Below, in pieces: positions 15,646 to 26,800 of a stretch of 64,000 nt of DNA (its first letter is position 1; every line of letters begins with the position of its first letter). Location: positions 48,905 through 112,904 of the forward strand of contig NZ_JACRSY010000011.1 of assembly GCF_014384995.1 (NCBI RefSeq), written 5' to 3'. The position numbers were made by a program, and so were the translations under genes. Origin of the DNA: Zhenhengia yiwuensis (GTDB taxonomy: Bacteria; Bacillota; Clostridia; Lachnospirales; Cellulosilyticaceae). The notes under the pieces were generated by a model. The model did no database searches, was not told the DNA's origin, and worked only from the letters and a program-made list of their open reading frames with translations.

Positions 15646-17487
15646 CTATATTAAATCTGAAAACTCAAATTTAGTACGTTCAACAAACTCCATTTTACTA
15701 TATAAGCTAGAATAAATAGGTTCATCTGGTCCCTGTATATCTGGTAAGCTTATAATAAAACGAGTTCCTTTACCTAATTCACTTTGCACAAAAATCTCAC
15801 CATTATGCATGTTAATAAAAGATTTTACAAGATACAAACCTAATCCACTGCCTTCTCCTACTTTAGTAAAACGATTATTCACTTGGCTAAACTTTTCAAA
15901 AATATTATCTAAATAATCTTTTGGTATGCCTACTCCGTTATCTTCTACTATAATTAGAACATTATCCTCACCTTGCTTAACCGTAACGAATAGCTGAGTA
16001 CCTTTGCTATATTTAATAGCATTAGAGAGTAAATTCAAAATAATACGCTCCATAAGCTCTAAATCAAAATAAAGTATCTTCTCTTCCATCTCCGTATCAA
16101 AAATCATTTCTATATGGTTTTGCTCACAATAAGCCAGCACTGATAGGGCAGTATCTTCTATCACACTCACTACATTATAATTTTGAGGATTATATTTAAA
16201 ATAACCAGAGTCAATTTTAGTGGAATCAATTAAATTAGAAATAAGTTTTAAAAGCCGTGAAATATTTTGATTACAAATATCAAAACATTTACTGTAATCT
16301 TTTTCATCTAACTGCATTCTCTTAAAATTTACCCTTAATAACTGCAAGGCACTATGTATTAAGTTAACAGGTGTTTTAAACTCATGAGAAAGATTAGCAA
16401 AAAATTCATTTCTTAAATTCTCGAGTTCCCGTTCTTTTTGTACTTGAGACGTAATATCAGTTACTACCAGTATCCAGCATCCATCTGGCATAGCTTCATA
16501 CTTCATATTAATCCATCTTTCTTTACCGTCTCCACGTAAAATTCTTCCTTTTGCTTGAAAAGGTTCATTATAATTTATCGGCTGTATCTTTGCTAAATCT
16601 TCCTTATATACTTTATCTAATATATAGTTCATTTCTATATCTTCATGGAGTTTCTTATAGCTCTCACCATAAATTTGCTCATAGGCATCATTGACCTCTA
16701 TAACCTTTCCTTCTTCTATAATCATAATAGCATCTGATATATTATCAAAGACTTGCTTAAAACGCTTTTCACTATGGATAATTTTTTCTTCTGCTCTCCT
16801 TTTTTCTGTAATATCTCTACATATGCCTATGATGCCTAGTAAATGATTATCTGCTGACCAAAATGGTACTTTTAGGGACTCCATAATACGTGCATCACCA
16901 GATGGCAAAAAAATCTTTTCCTCTATAGCAATACCTGCCTTGGATTCTATGACTTTTTGGTCAAACTCTTTATATTTATGAGCCTGTAATACAAGAATAT
17001 CTATCTCTGAATCCTTTTTACCTATGATATAATCTTTATCTTTATTGATTAAGTTTGCTAATGCCTTATTACATGTTATGTAAGTTTTATTAACGTCCTT
17101 ATAAAAAATAATATCCGGAATAGAATCTATAAAAATTTCTAATAAGGATTGTTGCTTTTTGAGTTCATTTTGCGCTTCTAATAGTATCCTATTTTCAAAA
17201 TCATATACCCATATCACGAACTCGTCATCCGAAAGCTTCTTAATAGAAAATTGAGCTTCTGTATATTCTCCTGATGCTATGGTTTCTTGTAAGCAATAGT
17301 CCCAATCTCTATTTATAGCTTTAAAAAGATGTATTTCACCTAGTGTTCTATTGCACCAAAATTCTTCTTCTGTATTACTTTCATATATTTGCAAAGTATA
17401 TTTAGTATGTTTTTTTACAAGTCTTCCATAAAAATATTTGCCTGGCGTTGTATCTAATATTCTACTCTTTAAACTTGCATCTATCAT
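15646..17487 (-). CDS. Soluble PAS-domain sensor histidine kinase
   Basis: 613 residues without membrane spans. After a degenerate sensor-like N-terminal region come two PAS domains: FIDSIPDIIFYKDVNKTYI around 130-240, with a PAC segment ending GIIGICRDITEKRRAEEK, and RFKQVFDNISDAIMIIEEGK around 245-360. HisKA carries NLSHEFKTPVNLIHSALQLL (phosphorylated His). HATPase shows NLLSNAIKYS, VEDNGVGIPKDYL and GSGLGLYLVKSF. ATG 17487 is the start, with GAGGAGG upstream; a TTG five codons earlier overlaps the ribosome site. No response regulator is encoded nearby, so it is an orphan kinase. It heads the operon with thioredoxin, phosphatase and EcsC, and is divergent from the GH89 gene. Confidence 0.92.
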   Translation of the reverse strand: MIDASLKSRILDTTPGKYFYGRLVKKHTKYTLQIYESNTEEEFWCNRTLGEIHLFKAINRDWDYCLQETIASGEYTEAQFSIKKLSDDEFVIWVYDFENRILLEAQNELKKQQSLLEIFIDSIPDIIFYKDVNKTYITCNKALANLINKDKDYIIGKKDSEIDILVLQAHKYKEFDQKVIESKAGIAIEEKIFLPSGDARIMESLKVPFWSADNHLLGIIGICRDITEKRRAEEKIIHSEKRFKQVFDNISDAIMIIEEGKVIEVNDAYEQIYGESYKKLHEDIEMNYILDKVYKEDLAKIQPINYNEPFQAKGRILRGDGKERWINMKYEAMPDGCWILVVTDITSQVQKERELENLRNEFFANLSHEFKTPVNLIHSALQLLRVNFKRMQLDEKDYSKCFDICNQNISRLLKLISNLIDSTKIDSGYFKYNPQNYNVVSVIEDTALSVLAYCEQNHIEMIFDTEMEEKILYFDLELMERIILNLLSNAIKYSKGTQLFVTVKQGEDNVLIIVEDNGVGIPKDYLDNIFEKFSQVNNRFTKVGEGSGLGLYLVKSFINMHNGEIFVQSELGKGTRFIISLPDIQGPDEPIYSSLYSKMEFVERTKFEFSDLI

Positions 17488-17546
17488 GATGTGCCTCCTC
17501 AATCTATTAACGTCCTACCAAACTACTTATTATACTACTGTTAATA

Positions 17547-17560
17547 TTGAAAATTTTCAA
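17547..17560. promoter_or_regulatory. Perfect 14-bp palindrome between divergent genes
   Basis: TTGAAAATTTTCAA lies between the kinase gene (minus) and the GH89 gene (plus), near plausible promoter boxes (TTGACA at about 17603 for the plus gene). It could be an operator. AT-rich palindromes also arise by chance. Confidence 0.35.
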
Positions 17561-17672
17561 CATTATATTCATATATCACCTATAATAATTGTATAAATGA
17601 CAATTGACAAATATAAACATTTCATACTAACATAGAATAAATTAATAAATTTAAACTTTTATGAGGTTAAAA

Positions 17673-19724
17673 ATGGGACAAATACAATCTATCTATTCAT
17701 TAATGGAACGTTTTTCTAAAGGTATCAGTAATTATTTCCAAATTGAACTTACTAAACGTGAGCCCAATGAAGAAGAATGGTTTAAATTAAGCTCTTGTAA
17801 TCATCAGTATTATATTCAATCTAATACACTAAATGGTGCTTGCAGTGCCTTTGGCTATTTTATTAAACACGTATTAGGCCTAGAAATCGAGACCTATTAC
17901 GGCAAAATACTCCCTACTGAAGCTTTTCCAACGCTCGATACACCTATTTATAAAACAACACCTTTTACCTACAGGTACAACTTAAATTTTTGTACATTCA
18001 GTTATTCTATGGCTTTCTGGAGCTTTAAAGAATGGGAAAAAGAAATTGATCAGATGGCTATGCATGGTATCAATATGATGCTAAATATTGTAGGTCAAGA
18101 AGCTGTTTACCGTGAATTACTTCTAGAGCTTGGCTATACAGAAGAAGAGGTGGGACATTTTATATGTGGTCCTAGTTATTTCGCATGGTTTTTCATGGAA
18201 AATATGAGCAGTTGGGGTGGCCCTCTTCCTTTAAGCTGGTATAAACAACAAATTGCCTTAGGACAAAAAATAAATGACAGACTTTTTGAGCTAGGCATGG
18301 AACCCGTTTTTCCTGGCTATGCTGGTATGGTGCCACAAGACTTTAAAAAACGTTTTAACACTGAAGTCATTCATAAAGGGATTTGGTGTGGTTTTGAAAG
18401 TCCAGATATTCTACTACCTGAACATAACCTCTTTAAAAAAGTAGCTCATCTTTACTACAAACATCAAAGTCAGCTATTTGGTACACGTACCAAGTACTTT
18501 GGCATGGACCTTTTCCATGAATTCGGTGCACCTGATCATATTAATTTAAGTACCAATGCTAAAGCTATACAAGACGCTTTAGAGCGTGATATACAAAATG
18601 GTATCTGGGTGATGCAAGGATGGGGTGGTAATCCAAAACAAGGTGTCCTCGAGCTACTTGATCATAATAAAGTACTTATTTTAGACCTTTGGGGTGAATC
18701 AGAGCCTCGATTTAATGAAACCAATGAATTTGATCAAACACCTTGGATTTGGTGCATTATCAATAACTTTGGGGGTAAACAAGGCCTATTTGGCAACCTA
18801 AAAAACATCCTAAACAGCACAGCTTTACTCGCTAGTGATAAAACGCTTCGTTATTGCCAAGGAATTGGTATGGCTCCTGAAGGCATTGGGACTAATCCTA
18901 TTATCTATCAAGCACTATTAGATAGAATATGGGAAACAGATGCTATTTCTGAAGAAGACTGGATTAAAACCTACCTTACAAGACGTTATGGCCAACTTAC
19001 TTCTAATTCCTCTAAAGCATGGAAACTTCTCCTACATGGTATCTATAACTGTCAAATTAAACAGCAAGGAGCCTGTGAATCTATTATCTGTGCAAGACCC
19101 CATAGAAATATTAAAAATGTTACCACCTGGGGTCCCGATACTTACTACTACGATTTTAATGAAGTTAAAGAAGCCCTTAAACTTCTTATAAAAGATTATA
19201 ATGAGCTTAAGAATTATGATGGCTATCTATATGACTTAGTTGATATTGCAAGGCAAGTGATAGCAGATAAAGCAAGACTCTGTTACTCTGACCTTCAACA
19301 AGATTTCCATAATAGCGCACTTCAAGAAGACTTCTTAAATCTTATTAAAGTACAAGATGCACTCCTTAGTACAAGAGAAGAATTTCTTCTTGGTAACTGG
19401 CTAGAGCTGGCAAAGGCTAAAGCGACTACATCACAAGAAAAAGAATGGTTAGAATTTAATGCTAGACGCCTTATTACTTTATGGGGCAATGAAGAAGGTT
19501 CCAAGCTTCTAAGAGACTATGCATGTCGTGAATGGGCCGGACTCACACTAGACTTCTACTACAAAAGATGGCAAACTTACTTCCATGCCCTCTCACGTGG
19601 TACTGAAAATCTTATTGATTGGTATGCACTAGAAGATGCTTGGACTAGAGAGCTGAGCCTCTTTACAACTAAACCCGAAGGGGATATCCAGCATATTATT
19701 CATACATATATACTTACAGAATAA
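17673..19724 (+). CDS. Alpha-N-acetylglucosaminidase, GH89, without signal peptide
   Basis: 683 residues with the NAGLU architecture. An N-terminal small domain (residues 1-75) is followed by the TIM barrel, which contains RYNLNFCTFSYSMAFW, WEKEIDQMAMHGINMMLN, GPSYFAWFFMENMSSWGGP, FPGYAGMVPQDF and YFGMDLFHEFG, and then an all-helical C-terminal domain. GH89 enzymes remove terminal alpha-GlcNAc, as found on mucin and heparan. No signal peptide is present, so imported oligosaccharides or transported glycosides are the likely substrate. ATG 17673 is chosen because GAGG lies 6 bases before it; the ATG at 17661 has no ribosome site. It is a single-gene unit with its own terminator. Confidence 0.92.
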   Translation: MGQIQSIYSLMERFSKGISNYFQIELTKREPNEEEWFKLSSCNHQYYIQSNTLNGACSAFGYFIKHVLGLEIETYYGKILPTEAFPTLDTPIYKTTPFTYRYNLNFCTFSYSMAFWSFKEWEKEIDQMAMHGINMMLNIVGQEAVYRELLLELGYTEEEVGHFICGPSYFAWFFMENMSSWGGPLPLSWYKQQIALGQKINDRLFELGMEPVFPGYAGMVPQDFKKRFNTEVIHKGIWCGFESPDILLPEHNLFKKVAHLYYKHQSQLFGTRTKYFGMDLFHEFGAPDHINLSTNAKAIQDALERDIQNGIWVMQGWGGNPKQGVLELLDHNKVLILDLWGESEPRFNETNEFDQTPWIWCIINNFGGKQGLFGNLKNILNSTALLASDKTLRYCQGIGMAPEGIGTNPIIYQALLDRIWETDAISEEDWIKTYLTRRYGQLTSNSSKAWKLLLHGIYNCQIKQQGACESIICARPHRNIKNVTTWGPDTYYYDFNEVKEALKLLIKDYNELKNYDGYLYDLVDIARQVIADKARLCYSDLQQDFHNSALQEDFLNLIKVQDALLSTREEFLLGNWLELAKAKATTSQEKEWLEFNARRLITLWGNEEGSKLLRDYACREWAGLTLDFYYKRWQTYFHALSRGTENLIDWYALEDAWTRELSLFTTKPEGDIQHIIHTYILTE

Positions 19725-19780
19725 TACCCTTTAAGCACTATGATCTCTAGACTGTAAGGCTTAAGACCAAAGTGTAATAT

Positions 19781-19822
19781 AAGAGAAGTGAATATAAATT
19801 TAACTTTACATTCACTCCTCTT
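19781..19822. terminator. Terminator between convergent GH89 and helicase genes
   Basis: A 13-position stem with one mismatch (19781-19793 with 19810-19822) is followed by TTAATTTTTAT on the plus strand. It may serve both strands. Confidence 0.65.
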
Positions 19823-19883
19823 AATTTTTATCTTCTATTTTTTATTCTCTCTTTCTATCCTATTATACCTTCTGCTTGATTCC

Positions 19884-21653
19884 TTAATTAATTTTTATAT
19901 TGACTAATAACTGATTGATTTTTTCACTAATCTTTTCTCTTTCTGCATAAACCCATTCTTCATCAAATTCTAGGCCAAAATTCTTGGAGAAAGAATAATA
20001 CAGATTAATCTTTTGATAATAGGTTTCAAGGTTTTCTAAAGTCCTCTCTCCTTCTACTGGCTTAGTAAGTGTAGCACTCTTTCTTATAAAGTACTCACTA
20101 ACAAACTCTAAGAAGGTATCACACAGTACCTCATTGCCTACATCAAAAGGCAATTTCATAAGTTTCCACTGCACTGATTCACTCAGCTTATACTTTTTAA
20201 TCCTATCTAAAATAATCAAATAATCTCTTACATCCATCTTACGATATAAGGGAATTTTTTCTTCCCTTGTTGCCCATAAGGCTAGCTTCTCTTTAAGAGG
20301 CAATTCTTCTATGGCAAGTAAAGCTTCACTAGGACCTAGTACAGCTTCACCAATAGGCTCATCTTCACAAGAAATACTTTCTTTAATAAAGCCAGCCTTC
20401 CCTCCTGCTGCATTCACATAACCTACCTCATAAATGCCTTTACGACCTGCCCGTCCAGCAATCTGCTTCACTTCCTGTGAAGTAAGATATCTAACTTCAT
20501 CTCCATCAAACTTTTTAATATCCATAAATACAATACGTCTAATAGGCAGATTAACACCCATGCCTATAGCATCAGTCGAAACAAGTAGTTCATTTTCTCT
20601 TGTAATAAATTCCTGATACTGAAGTCTTCTCACTTCTGGTGGCAAATCTCCATAAATAATGCTAGTCTTTATCCCCCTATCTTTATAGCGTTTAGCCAGC
20701 TCAAGTACACGCTTTTTAGAAAAGGTAATAAGGGCATCACCCGCCATAGCACCTTTCAGGTCGAAATACTGCTCCTCTACCTCAAGAGGCACATTTCTCA
20801 TATAAGTTTTAACATCTATAACATCCTGACAGTCTTATAGTATTCTAAGAAGTAAGTCTTGGGCATTTTTTGCTCCGCAAATGTGTAATTCTTTGCACTG
20901 AAGTCCTAATAGTGCTCTTGTCCATGCAACACCTCTTTGAGAGTCACCAATCATCTGAATCTCATCTATTACAGCTACCTCATAATGTTTATCTATATTA
21001 AGCTTCTCTACAGTTGAACTGATATGCCTAGCCCCTTCTACTAGCATTTCTTCTTCGCCAGTAAGTAAATTGCATTTAACCCCTTCATCATTAAGGCGTT
21101 CATAAATTTCTAATGCCAATATACGAAGTGGTGCCAGGTATATACCCGAATCCGCTTCCATAAGACGCTTAATCGCATGATAAGTTTTACCTGTATTGGT
21201 ATCCCCTAGGTGAAGATAGACTTTACGCTTCATGCCTCTTGCAAGGGTATACTCATCCTTTGGATTAGCTGGAAAGTGTATTTCAAAGGCATGTGCGATT
21301 TTTTTAGGAATATGCACTTTCATAAGCACTGTCAAAATACCGGAGTTTAAATATTCCTCTGGATTTTCTGCAATAATTTCAGAAAGTTTATAAGCCTTTT
21401 TGTTTTTCTCGTTATAGTCTTCTAATATACGCTGTGATAGATTATCTAATAAAGTTCTATACCCTTCATAAATAGCGTCGAATCCTTTTATGCCTTTGCC
21501 TTCCATCTGCTTCAGTACCTTTAGCTTTTTACGCACGGCGGCCTCATGGCTCCAGAGCTGTGAAACTCTCGTATAGGCTGCAATCTCTTCAATTTGCCCT
21601 AACTGCTGCTTGAGTATTTTAAATTCCTTTTCCATTTGACGACTTTTCTTCAC
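19884..21653 (-). pseudogene. Suv3-type RNA helicase interrupted by one in-frame stop codon
   Basis: Two adjacent reading stretches in the same frame form one Suv3-like DExH helicase. The upstream part (20835-21653) has GDTNTGKTYHA (Walker A), YLAPLRILALEIYERL, LLTGEE and VAVIDEIQMIGDSQRG (DEIQ box) and ends LLRIL. The downstream part (19884-20834) continues with DCQDVIDVKTYMRNVPLEVE, ALITFSKKRVLELA, STDAIGMGVNLPIRRIVF and QIAGRAGRKG, then the Suv3 C-terminal region. A single TAA at 20835-20837 separates them, and the frame is otherwise intact. Codon GAA to TAA would explain it. No ribosome site precedes ATG 20801, so independent translation of the second half is unlikely. The upstream start (GTG 21653) also has a poor ribosome site. 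A recent nonsense mutation, a sequencing error or a read-through stop are all possible. Confidence 0.75.
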
Positions 21654-21661
21654 AAAAAAAC

Positions 21662-21691
21662 AACCCCTATTCGTATAGACTCCTAGAGGTT
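21662..21691 (-). terminator. Terminator of the GH18 gene
   Basis: AACCTCT (minus, 21685-21691) pairs with AGGGGTT (21662-21668, one G-U) and is followed by GTTTTTTTTG. It lies between the GH18 stop and the helicase start. Confidence 0.7.
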
Positions 21692-21717
21692 ATTTTAAAC
21701 TGATATATGTTTTTTAT

Positions 21718-22728
21718 TTATAGATTTTCATAAATCACATCAAAGAGTTCACCTTTTACATCTGCATCATGTACCCAGTAAAAGATACCTGCCATATGAT
21801 GTGCTTTTGCATACTCACATTTACATTTAACGGACTCTTTGTCATCATAAGAGAAGAATGTACTACCATTAAAAAGGTAAGGAGCTTTTGCTGCTTCATC
21901 AAAATATTTCACATAGCCATTTTTGCTTTCATACTTCTCTACAATCTCTGTATAGCCTGGTCCCCAGTTATTAAGCTCTGTTGACTCCTGGCGATAACCA
22001 TGATTCACATCTGGCACATGATTCCACTGCTGTGAATAGAAAGCTGCACCTATTAGAATTTTCTCTATAGGTACACCAGCTGACACCATCAATCTTATAT
22101 GATAATCAGCACTATGAGGTCTAATACCATCTCCTGCTGGCTCATATAAATTGGTGTGGTGACCTGTTATCTTGCCTCCCGTATTAGAATCATAAGTCAT
22201 CAGGTTAATGAAATCTAAATAGGCATGGCTTGTATGTATTTCTGTACGATCTAAATACCACTGCCCACTTCCCGCTGCTGTAGTCAGCCAGTATTTTCTA
22301 CCTGTCTTCTCGCCTAACTCATCTAACGACTCTCTATAAGCTTTAAACAAAGCTGTCTGCTGATACTTTTCTTCGGTAATACCTGTATCTCCAGGGAACT
22401 CCCAGTCACAGTCAATACCATCTAAATCATATCTTTTTACAATGTCCATTGTAGAGGCTACTAACTTCATAAGTCCTTCAGGCGTCCTCGTTGCTTCTCC
22501 ATGTCCATGGTTATTGCCACCACCTGTAGAAACTAAAATATTAAGGCTTGGATTAGCTTTTTTGATACGCTCAAGCTCTTTAATGTGCGCTTCTTCTAAT
22601 TCCATCACCGTAATATCCCCTACCATTGGTGCAAAGGCAATATTAAGATGAGTCAGTTTTCTAGCCTGCTCATCTGTTACTGTTTCCATTCGTCCTTTAT
22701 TTACATACCCAACAAAATACTTACTCAT
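21718..22728 (-). CDS. GH18 glycosidase (chitinase-like), cytoplasmic
   Basis: 336 residues covering one GH18 barrel. The start YFVGYVNKGR, the strand NILVSTGGGNNHG, and the catalytic DGIDCDWEFP (DxxDxDxE, Glu as acid) are visible. LTTAAGSGQWYL, FINLMTYDSNTG (the Met-Tyr-Asp strand) and GIFYWVHDAD follow. There is no signal peptide and no chitin-binding module, so it is probably for imported chito-oligosaccharides or N-glycan fragments (endo-beta-GlcNAcase is the alternative). GGAG precedes ATG 22728. Monocistronic, with its own terminator. Confidence 0.9.
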   Translation of the reverse strand: MSKYFVGYVNKGRMETVTDEQARKLTHLNIAFAPMVGDITVMELEEAHIKELERIKKANPSLNILVSTGGGNNHGHGEATRTPEGLMKLVASTMDIVKRYDLDGIDCDWEFPGDTGITEEKYQQTALFKAYRESLDELGEKTGRKYWLTTAAGSGQWYLDRTEIHTSHAYLDFINLMTYDSNTGGKITGHHTNLYEPAGDGIRPHSADYHIRLMVSAGVPIEKILIGAAFYSQQWNHVPDVNHGYRQESTELNNWGPGYTEIVEKYESKNGYVKYFDEAAKAPYLFNGSTFFSYDDKESVKCKCEYAKAHHMAGIFYWVHDADVKGELFDVIYENL

Positions 22729-22849
22729 AACTTTTCTCCTTTTATAAGTGCTCTAACTTCTATTTGTACAGAATAATTTACACTTATCTTAGATTATAGT
22801 AAATATTTTGTGTAATTAAAATAACTTATTTATATTTTTATTTTATATT

Positions 22850-23794
22850 CTAGGCTATCTGACTATTAAGGATCTTAATCTGCTGGTCTCTTACATGATA
22901 GAGCGTATCTACTATAAATCCTGCTATTATTAAAATTACTGCTGTTAATCTAAATCTGCTAAAGAGCATAATAAAAATGCCTAACCCCATTCCTTTTGTA
23001 AGGCCTATAGATTTTGTCTTTGTATAAACATATTTACTTACAAAATGATGAGCATCTCTTAGTACAAAATAAAGCGCAATCCACTGCACAGTACCGAGTA
23101 CAGTCTTAACATATAAAGGCAGTTTAAATAACATAAGAAACTGAATGCCAACAAGGTAAATGGTCCATCTATTTGTGATGCTTCTAGAACAGCATAAGTA
23201 ACCGCCATATACTTTAAGATTTTTAATTACCTTAAACTTATATTTAGCTTGTCCATTCAATAAGTGCAATCTACTAGCAGCTAATAAAATACCTATATAA
23301 GTAATAAGACTTGTTCCTACTGGTAAACTAGCAAGCCCTATAGAGACAGCGACTTCCTTTGTCACATCCGGTACCGGGAAGGATTCTAATGTCTGCCATA
23401 ACTCCTTAATAATACTCATGCCTAAAATATTTTCGCAATAAATATCAATAAAGATAACGATAAAAGCCCCACCAATAGAACACCATAGTAAATCATCCAT
23501 TAAAGTAGACTTTCTAAAAATAGCTACCGAACAAATAAGTCCTATTATAATACTTTGAATCATCCATATAGCTGTTGGAAGATTTCCAAGTCCAAAGAAA
23601 ATAATACTCACCGAAATTATTCCACATAGACTCGTATACTTAAAGCCGCATTTCATATAGACAAGGCCAATAAGAATAGGCAGTGCCAAATCTAGATAGA
23701 AAGTATACCCAATTCCTGTCATCATAACAAAGACTGTGCTTGCTACAATAAGGGCTGATAGCATTCCTCCATAAGTTAATTTTTGTGTATTCAT
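22850..23794 (-). CDS. DUF2232-like integral membrane protein
   Basis: 314 residues with about eight membrane spans. The first (YGGMLSALIVASTVFVMMTG), FYLDLALPILIGLVYMKCG and LGNLPTAIWMIQSIIIG resemble the YybS/DUF2232 family and, more distantly, ECF transporter S-components. The C-terminal part is Arg/Lys-rich on the cytoplasmic side. AGGTGGTGAC precedes ATG 23794. It lies after the large helicase gene on the same strand (36 bp gap), so cotranscription is possible. Substrate unknown. Confidence 0.6.
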   Translation of the reverse strand: MNTQKLTYGGMLSALIVASTVFVMMTGIGYTFYLDLALPILIGLVYMKCGFKYTSLCGIISVSIIFFGLGNLPTAIWMIQSIIIGLICSVAIFRKSTLMDDLLWCSIGGAFIVIFIDIYCENILGMSIIKELWQTLESFPVPDVTKEVAVSIGLASLPVGTSLITYIGILLAASRLHLLNGQAKYKFKVIKNLKVYGGYLCCSRSITNRWTIYLVGIQFLMLFKLPLYVKTVLGTVQWIALYFVLRDAHHFVSKYVYTKTKSIGLTKGMGLGIFIMLFSRFRLTAVILIIAGFIVDTLYHVRDQQIKILNSQIA

Positions 23795-23830
23795 TATATG
23801 TCACCACCTAATATTGGACTCTTATAGACT

Positions 23831-26800
23831 TTATCTCTTCATTTTTTCTTGTATTTCATCTACCAATTGATTTAATGCTACTTCTGGATTTTGGTAAAAA
23901 CGTGATGCACTCACATAAACCATCTCCCAACCAATACGTTCAAGAACAGCAAGGCGATTGATTTCTTCTTCTAAAGCTGTGCCCTCTTGATATTTTTCAC
24001 TCTCACATACAAGTCTTACTTCCCTCTGCTCTCCTTCTATAACAAGACCTGTAAGACATGCACCTGAAGGACTATGGCTGCGTACTTTAAAGCCTCTTCC
24101 TTCTAATAAGGTCTTCATCTCCTGTTCAAATGGCACTAATTCTTCTTCAAACTGTTTCTTTTCTAAGGTCTGTTCTTTACCACAGCTTCGGCAGTATGCA
24201 AAGAGTTCCTTACGAATATCCTCTTCTTTTAAGTCTGTATCTGGATTAAAGGAATGCATGATAAACACTTGGTCACGTCCACGGCTCATAGCTACATTAT
24301 AACGTTTTTTATAAAGATTATCACTGCCATAAGTCATAAGGCGAAGTGTTTCTTTATCTCCCTTAGCATCTACCATAGAAATAAAGATAATATCTCTTTC
24401 GTCACCTTGGAAGTGCGCTGGACCACCACATAAGATATGACGTTTTTCATAAGCACGAGCTGTCATTTCTTTTTGCAGTAGGCTATCTATATAAGCCGCT
24501 TGTTTATCCCCTTTTAAGCTGATTACGCCAAAAGTTTTACCTGTATAAAGATCATTGGTGCAGCATGCTAAAATTTGATTGACAATAGCCTCAGCCTCTA
24601 CCTTATTAATCTGCCCTTCTTCCTTACCTTCCGGTAAATAATTCATGACAATACTTGGTTTTAGGACTTTAGAGTTTTCTCTTAATGGCTCAATCTGCCC
24701 CTTATAAGCCAGCTGATTGCTATAACCAATCAATTCTGGGACACATCTAAAGTGTTCTCTTAATCTAACTGGTTGGTAACCTGATAGCTGTGCTAAGTCA
24801 TAAATTGAAAAGCGTCCTGAATAGAGATAATGGTTTGGCACATCTTCTAAGTAAGTTTTAATAAGACGTTCAATCTCTTCTGTATTTTCTCCTACAGCTA
24901 ATGGGCTTACCTGTTCATCATCCCCTACAATCAGAACTTGCTTACCTAGGTATAAAGCAATAAGTGCTGTTACATCTGCTTGACTTGCCTCATCAATAAT
25001 CACTACATCAAAGACATTTTCTCTTGGGTCAAAGTGTTCAGCTACTTTATCAAGCGGCATGATCCATACAGGTACAGCCTTCTGGCATTTTGGCATAAGC
25101 TTTCTTGCCTCTTGTTTAAGAAGTTCACGATTTCGCCCTTTGCCTGCCCCCATTTTCAGGATAACTTGTTTCCAGCCTTCTATAGCTTGAATCTCACTAC
25201 GGTTAGCATCAAAGTCCACAAGTTTGTGTAACCACGCTTTGTCACATACAAGTTGTTTGGTATGATAATTTAAGCGCTTTTCTACTTCCTGCATCTCTTC
25301 TTTAATCACATTAGCATTTCGTTCGTGACGCTTTGCTAATATATCTACGAATTGTCTCCAAAGCCATGCCTCTTCTACACCAGTTGGTACAATAATTTCT
25401 TCGCCTTCTTCTTTGAAAGCCTCTAAGTAACTTGCCCATCCCGGCGCTGCAAAAGCTAGTTTATCTAAAAGTTCTGCTTTTCTAGCTACTTGCTTCTTTT
25501 TAGTTCTTGCTTCTAGGAAATCTTCATAGGCTTTTTGGTACTGCTCTAAATCTTTTGTCTTTAAGGAGACTTTAAGCGCTGTTAAAATGTTACTTTCTTT
25601 AATAAAGGTTAAATTGTTTAACCACTTTTCAAAGCTCTCTTTTTCTCTAGCTACTTTAAGCTTCTCACATCTTGCTACTTGATAATCAAGCACCTGTAAA
25701 ACTTCTTCTATGACTGTATGGTAAAGATAATGTACCTGACCATAACTGCTCTGTGTAAAGTCTTGCTGTTCCATAAGCCCTTCTATATCTACACCATATT
25801 GAGCTAGCTGTCTCGCAATAGGGAGCCATTTCTTTTTATACCAATCTAAGTATTTTAGAATAGCTTCACCATATTTCTGGCAAGTAAGTTCAAATGGCTC
25901 TTCCATATCTTTAATAGCAGGTGCACCTAGTGGTACCATTTGTCTTTCCCATCTTGCTTTTAGAGATTCTCTTTGCTCTTTAAGCACCATATGGTGGATG
26001 AGTACTTCAAACTCCTGCATAGTCTCTGGCTGCTTGTTATTGATGCGACTTGCCTGAATAAGGGTTTTCATTTGAGGATTTAAAAGAAGGGTCATCTTAG
26101 AAAGCTTACCTGAACTTTGTAGCTTCTGATTAATCTGACTATAAAGGTCTAATGGCTTAATCTTCTCATCAATTGGTAAAATTTTAGGCTCATAAGCCAT
26201 CATCTCATCTGCATAAGTTAGGCTAAGCTGATATACTTCTTTAATCTGTGCAGCCAAAGTTTGCCACTGCTCTTTCGCCTTATCTTCTCGTCCTGCTTCT
26301 AAAGTCGCCATACACCAAGGTGCTTCTAAATGGACCTGTTCTTTAATAAGCTTAATGCTAGCTATTAATTCTTTTAGAGCTTCTACTTCGTATAAGCTTT
26401 CATCTTCTTTAAAGTAAGTAAGCCACTTTGGTTCTTTTTTCTTTTTGAAAACCTTTTCTACTTCTATGTATTGTTTTAACTCCTCAGCTGTCAAGATATT
26501 TGCCATATCTATATCCAAACTACAAATAAGGCTATCTTCCTTTGTAAGGCTCTCTTTAATATGATAAAGCTCCTGAATTTTCTCTTCGCTAAGAGGGAGT
26601 AAAGAGCCTTGTCTTACAGGACCCGGTAACCAGCTGCATGTCGCTCTCTTCTCATTAATATAATGCGCTGCTTCTAAAGGTTTATAGGTTTTGCCTGCTA
26701 CTTTGATTGGTGTGTATTCCACAAGCTTACTATTTTTAAGTTCACCATTTAATTTATCTAAGCTTCTAAGGCAAGCCTCTCTATTTTTCTCATGCATGGC

